Assembly: GCA_944470555.2 (NCBI GenBank)
Contig: OX104128.1
Location: 46,917,920-46,981,919, forward strand
From: Heterobilharzia americana
Lineage: Eukaryota > Platyhelminthes > Trematoda > Strigeidida > Schistosomatidae
DNA: 64,000 bases
Direction: 5' to 3'
The notes below the pieces were generated by a model. It was given only the letters and a program-made list of their open reading frames with translations, was not told the DNA's origin and searched no databases. Positions 59,690 to 64,000 of the stretch are shown piece by piece. Both the position numbers and the translations under genes were made by a program. Each line of letters opens with the position of its first letter. The stretch's first letter is position 1.

Positions 59690-61191
59690 CGTTTCCTCTG
59701 TTTCTCTTCTTTTGTAATTAAATTTCCTTCTTCATCTTTTATTGGTTTCATCTGTGTTGGTCTCTTCCCTGATAGCAACCTGGTTATTTGATACAATGTC
59801 GTCAGGTCTCTCTTACCTGCAGCCTGTTCTGCTTCACTTGCCAGTGTTTCGTAGAAGTGTCTTTTGTCTTTGCGTGCACTCTTCTTCACTTCTTTGTCCA
59901 GTGTTTTATACATTGTGCTCAGTTCCTCTTGTCGTTGAGCATCCTTGCACTGGTTTATCTTCTGCTTCACCATCCTCCTCTCCTCTATCAGCTTCCAGGT
60001 ATCCGTCGAGATCCATTCCTTGTCTTCTTTCTTCTTCCTTCCTAATACTGTTGTGCAGGTTTCTTTCCACATAGCTTTCAAAGACTTCCAGTGTTCTTCC
60101 ACACAGGTTTCTTCAGGGATGTCCCTCGATGTCTCCCATTTTGTCTTGATGGCTGCTTTGAAGATCTCCTTTGTAGTTTCATCCTTCAGTTTCCGAGTGT
60201 TGTACTTGAATTGAGGTCTATCACCAGCTTCCTTGAAGGCTTTTAACTTGATTTGGAAGGTTCCTTGCACTAGATAGTGGTCTGAACCTACATCTGCTCC
60301 TCTTCTTGACCTTGTGTTAAGTAGACTGCGTCTCCATTTTCTTGAGATTGAGATAAAGTCGATTTGATTTTTAGTGTGTCCATCTGGTGAAATCCATGTC
60401 GCTTTGTGGATATCTTTGTGCCTGAACACACTGCCTCCAATCACCAAATCGTTGAATGCACAGAATTCTGCAAACAATTCTCCATTCTCATTCATTTCAC
60501 CTAGCGCCTCTCGACCCATGGTTAGTTCTCTTCCCGTGTTGTCCCCTCCCAGTTTGGCATTCATGTCGCCCATCAGAATTTTGATATCGCCAACTGACGT
60601 CTTGTCCAGTGTTGATTGAAGTTGTCTGTAGAATTCCTCCTTTTTCTCTTGCTCTGCATTATTTGTAGGTGCATAACATTGTATGATTGTGACCTTTCTT
60701 CCTTTTGAGTTGAATCTTGCTGTCATGATCCTGGAGGAGATTGGTTCCCACTGCATGAGAGCCTTCGATGCTCTTGAGGACATCATGATAGCCACTCCCT
60801 CAGTGTGCTCGTGGTTGGCGTCTGGGTGACCGGAGTAGATTATTGATTCTCCAGTTGACAGTTTGGAGAGTCCACTCCCATTCCATCTGCTTTCGCAAAT
60901 CCCAAGCACTTCGATGTTATACCTTCTCATCTCCTTTGCAATCTGGGCTGCCTTACTGGGTTCAAACATCGTGCGGACATTCCATGTCCCCACGTTTACT
61001 TTCGCTTTCATCGAGAGAAGACACATCGGCCAATTGGCTTCCCGAAGGCTTTCACCAACTGGCGTCATTTCGCCTCTCCGATTCCAGCGGGGAATAAGTT
61101 TGTTTTCATTTTTTATATTTTGTTTGTGCTTTGAAGTTTCTTTAGCGGTTAGATTTGTTTTACGGGGTAGGGTTGCTAGCCCTATGCCCAA
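59599..61191 (-). CDS. RTE endonuclease part of the polyprotein
   Basis: Encodes an apurinic/apyrimidinic-type endonuclease that nicks target DNA to prime reverse transcription. Catalytic-site residues are visible in order: GTWNVRT (N71), GICESRW (E100), MGDMNAKLGG (D209, N211) and GSDHYL (D304, H305). A basic, helical linker follows (RKDKRHFYETL, LLSGKRPTQMKP). The ATG at 61191 lies about 65 nt from the element end. The last 20 or so residues (after FKKLLNR) are out of frame because of a frameshift near 59680. All endonuclease active-site residues appear intact. Confidence 0.9.
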   Translation of the reverse strand: MGIGLATLPRKTNLTAKETSKHKQNIKNENKLIPRWNRRGEMTPVGESLREANWPMCLLSMKAKVNVGTWNVRTMFEPSKAAQIAKEMRRYNIEVLGICESRWNGSGLSKLSTGESIIYSGHPDANHEHTEGVAIMMSSRASKALMQWEPISSRIMTARFNSKGRKVTIIQCYAPTNNAEQEKKEEFYRQLQSTLDKTSVGDIKILMGDMNAKLGGDNTGRELTMGREALGEMNENGELFAEFCAFNDLVIGGSVFRHKDIHKATWISPDGHTKNQIDFISISRKWRRSLLNTRSRRGADVGSDHYLVQGTFQIKLKAFKEAGDRPQFKYNTRKLKDETTKEIFKAAIKTKWETSRDIPEETCVEEHWKSLKAMWKETCTTVLGRKKKEDKEWISTDTWKLIEERRMVKQKINQCKDAQRQEELSTMYKTLDKEVKKSARKDKRHFYETLASEAEQAAGKRDLTTLYQITRLLSGKRPTQMKPIKDEEGNLITKEEKQRKRWADHFKKLLNRHHHLHFVQKYHLQPLNYK

Positions 61192-61255
61192 CCTTCCCTC
61201 TTTACCCGGGCTTAGGACCGGCTAGTAACTAGTAAACTAGTTAACCAGGCGAGGT

Positions 61256-61270
61256 TACCGACTGAAACAT
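61256..61270. repeat. Right target-site duplication of the RTE insertion
   Basis: taccgactgaaacat, identical to 57998-58012. Confidence 0.92.
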
Positions 61271-64000
61271 AATAACTCTAAACTGAAGGAGATTATACAA
61301 GAGAAGCGAGTAAATCAGGAAAAGTAAGGTAATCAAAATTTTTGAAAATATCTTGTGTGAATGCTGTTTAGCTGTTTTGGTCAATTTTATACTATGTTAG
61401 CTTGACTTATGGTATTTTTTCCTGACATTTCAAAGAAGCTAACAAGACGTCTACGCCTCTGTATGCTAAACAAAACAAGCCTTTAAGGATTTCATAAACT
61501 GACATCAAACTTTAGTTTGGTTGGGACTGACTTTTCAATCCTGCTTCATCTTTTATAGGGATCGTAGATCATTTGACTTTTGTACAGCATTTCTCAACTA
61601 ACTAAGATGCTGTGGACTATTAACGTTACGAAGCATTTTCCTGATTTTTTTGTAGGCTCTAGATCTTGTTATAGCTATTCTTCTAGCATAACTAGATCTT
61701 CTGTTTACTATGTATCGACTAAAGATTCTCCAACAAGAAATTCGACAGATTGTCAAATGTCAAACATGTTATCAGTTAGCTCTACCCTGTGAATAACGGA
61801 GGAGGAGGTGGTTGAAAGTATTCCGTCTATATTGCTTAAGTAGCATATATAGTATATAAGGGAACAATCATAATATAACTTTAGAGGTTGAAAATAGGCC
61901 TCGATAAGGGAAGTAAAATGTTTGATGCAGCTATAAACATCAACTGGGATCATACATAACACATGCCTATCCACCGTTTACTTCATTAGGTTTTAAGTGA
62001 AAGTACGATCAATTTCAGAAATTGCTGACAGGAGTAATGCCAATGTGTTGCATTAACTTATGAAGACTTTGATTGTTGGTCTCTTGGTTTTGTTCTGTCT
62101 GACAACTAAAATCGAATAGTGAAGACTCTAACTAATATGAATGATAATGGTCCACAATGAAGCAGATATATGCAAATAACATCCAAACACAAATATTGTT
62201 CATTTTGTTCATGGTTTTTTATCTTTTTGTCTCTTACTGTGACCTATACCGTTACTATTTTCTTTCTGCTGCCTTCCTCCTTCTCCGCCACCACTGTGAT
62301 GTGTTTATATGAGGACTATCTAGTCGATTTATACAAAATTATTGTTTACAGACCAATAGTGTCTGTGAATCTATGTACATTTTCAAAGTTCCTCATTAAA
62401 AAAGCTTTTTAAAGTTGCGTATAATTTGAATGAGAATGACTATTGATGAAACTTAACCTTGATTTAGTGATGGGTCACTTCTATTTCCTAATAGTTTGAC
62501 AAGCCATCCAATTCCTTATAAGCGTCTTACGTTCAATGTTATGGTTGTAAATAAAGTTATCTAGTGAAAACGGATACCTAGAAGCTGACCTTTTTCTGTA
62601 CGTTTTGATGCGAGTTAATCATTTTTAAATCAGATTCAATAAAAGGGAGAAATAAAATTAGTACAACCTTGTCAAAAATGTAACAGACGACAAACGACAT
62701 CAAAGTTACAACAGAATCCATATGTCATTTCCTTCAGTTATGTAGCTTTCCTACTGTTTCAGTACTACCATATCACAGAACTCGATCACTTTTCTTCACC
62801 TCAGTTACTGACATAAACACTATGGCTAAATTTAGAAACTGAACAAACAACCTACAATCATTTTGAGAAGAAACTTTGTGATATTTTATACACTTCTGTA
62901 GTTTGTTTCTTTTCTGGCTTAGTGGCGGTTACTACTTGTTTATTTTTGTACTCAAATTAATGTAATTTCTATTTTATGCCATCCACATAATTATCGTCTT
63001 GCTAACGTTCATGATTGATGATCACTTTCTTTCAGAAATTATGACAGGAGCTTCATATATATATATCTTTTCAATATTTATCTGTTTTATTCCAAACTCA
63101 AACTTCTAAACAGGCCGAATCGCTTGGTGGTAGGGTCTGTAACTTCAATACTGAATGATGCAGTTTCAAATGGCTGAGGAAACATCACGTCTCCTGATGA
63201 TGCTAATAATGAGTCACAATTATCACAAAACATTGATACATGTCTTCCTGTCAATTAACTCCTAATATTTTTTATATTTCTTACTACCCTTTAAAAGATT
63301 TTGGATTTTAAATTCATCGTGCGCATATTTATAGTGAATTTATTTGTTCCACAGTACACAAAATTCTCGTGGATACATGTTAGTTAAAGAGTAAAATTTG
63401 GGCACTTGGGTAGAATATAACTGCACATTAGACTGTTTATTTGATACAAGTGTTACAGTACTACTTAGTGGATGACGTCCCGACCAGAACTTGTTGCTCA
63501 CATTCATATCAGTTATGATGCGACTTTTAAACTTCCTTTATGAGAGTCGTATGATCCCTTTGATATGAATATGTGTAGTAAATGTTGCTTGAAATGTCAT
63601 CCAGTAAAAAAATAGCATAACATTGTTTGCTCTATCAAATAAACAATCCAGTTTTGATGTATGTTAATCTTTATTCATTTAATTACTTGACCATTAAATG
63701 TATGAGAGTATTCAAAGAGAATGCAGTGAAATACAACGTATATTACAAACTCAGTTATTATCACATTATTCAAATTTGTATACGTAATAACATGTATGGG
63801 AAGTTTTTTGTTCATCAAACGTAGCTATTCAACTCAGTTTCGTTAAAAAAATAAACGCTGCTGATTGTATACAGTACAGGTGTTAACATTTTTTAGACAT
63901 CAGCGAGTATCGAAGCGATTACAACTATTCAGTGATCACATTCATGAAAACTATATATAAGGTCATCGATAAGTAAGAACAGTTCTATCTTAATTAAATT
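61271..64000 (+). other. DNAH2 intron 9 continuing to the window end
   Basis: AT-rich, with only short frames. I tested acceptor-like sites (for example before 61560 and 63038) for continuation of the dynein frame. None gives family-like sequence without early stops, so the next exon is outside the window. Confidence 0.5.

Larger units (their letters stand above)
58013..61255 (-). mobile_element. Nearly complete RTE-like (SR2/SjR2-type) non-LTR retrotransposon
   Basis: A 3.24-kb element, antisense in DNAH2 intron 9, bounded by perfect 15-bp target-site duplications and ending in an att-repeat tail. The 5' end is at 61255, and coding begins within about 65 nt, as usual for RTE elements. It encodes an apurinic-like endonuclease and a reverse transcriptase, which should be one polyprotein, but two frameshifts split it (near 59650-59690 and near 59420-59450). 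The perfect duplication and open frames show it is much younger than the copies at 2.8 and 44.9 kb. Confidence 0.93.

Noticed and set aside
58252..61225. Plus-strand frames of up to 130 codons across the RTE element
   Set aside because: They are antisense shadows of the endonuclease and RT frames on the minus strand and carry no family-like motifs.
61560..63180. Candidate next dynein exon after acceptor-like sites near 61559 and 63037
   Set aside because: Translations in the required phase soon hit stops or show no dynein stem similarity.

Overview
The window looks like nuclear DNA of a parasitic flatworm, most likely a schistosomatid blood fluke. It is AT-rich, has GT-AG introns, and is crowded with transposon classes typical of those worms: RTE-like and CR1-like non-LTR retrotransposons, Penelope-like elements with GIY-YIG domains, and tRNA-derived SINEs. 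The species cannot be fixed from the sequence alone. No tRNA or rRNA gene, CRISPR array or bacterial operon is present.

One host gene is clear: the 5' part of an axonemal dynein heavy chain of the DNAH2 type (inner-arm I1/f beta heavy chain), on the + strand from about 24.05 kb to beyond the window. Nine coding exons (24053-25455, 28391-28726, 30494-30682, 35970-36107, 39887-40405, 42779-42903, 48734-49013, 53171-53382, 54974-55174) join in frame and encode about 1,134 residues of the N-terminal tail (DHC_N1 region). The AAA motor lies downstream. A possible 19-nt first exon at 23548-23566 fits in phase but is only a hypothesis. Introns run from 1.6 to more than 8.8 kb, about ten times the coding length.

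Between 1 and 18.2 kb lies a graveyard of mobile DNA: CR1-like remnants on the - strand (1.2-2.7, 8.9-10.2 and 15.3-18.2 kb), an RTE remnant (2.8-4.7 kb), a truncated RTE tail (8.4-8.5 kb), and an almost perfect 310-bp inverted repeat whose arms lie 8.1 kb apart. It also holds an unidentified 242-codon open frame (4997-5725, - strand). From 18.2 to 24 kb there is AT-rich, gene-poor DNA with SINE copies.

The dynein introns carry the rest. Intron 3 has an EN-RT non-LTR remnant (31.5-34.9 kb). Arrays of foldback repeats lie on both sides of exon 4 (34.9-35.5 and 36.3-37.5 kb). Penelope-like pieces sit at 37.9-39.7, 41.3-42.4 and 50.4-51.9 kb, one of them carrying a nested SINE with a target duplication. 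A decayed RTE copy lies at 44.9-47.8 kb. A nearly complete, antisense RTE element (58013-61255) is bounded by a perfect 15-bp target-site duplication and has only two visible frame breaks. The most interesting structures are the foldback arrays flanking exon 4, the long inverted repeat, the young RTE insertion and the orphan open frame.
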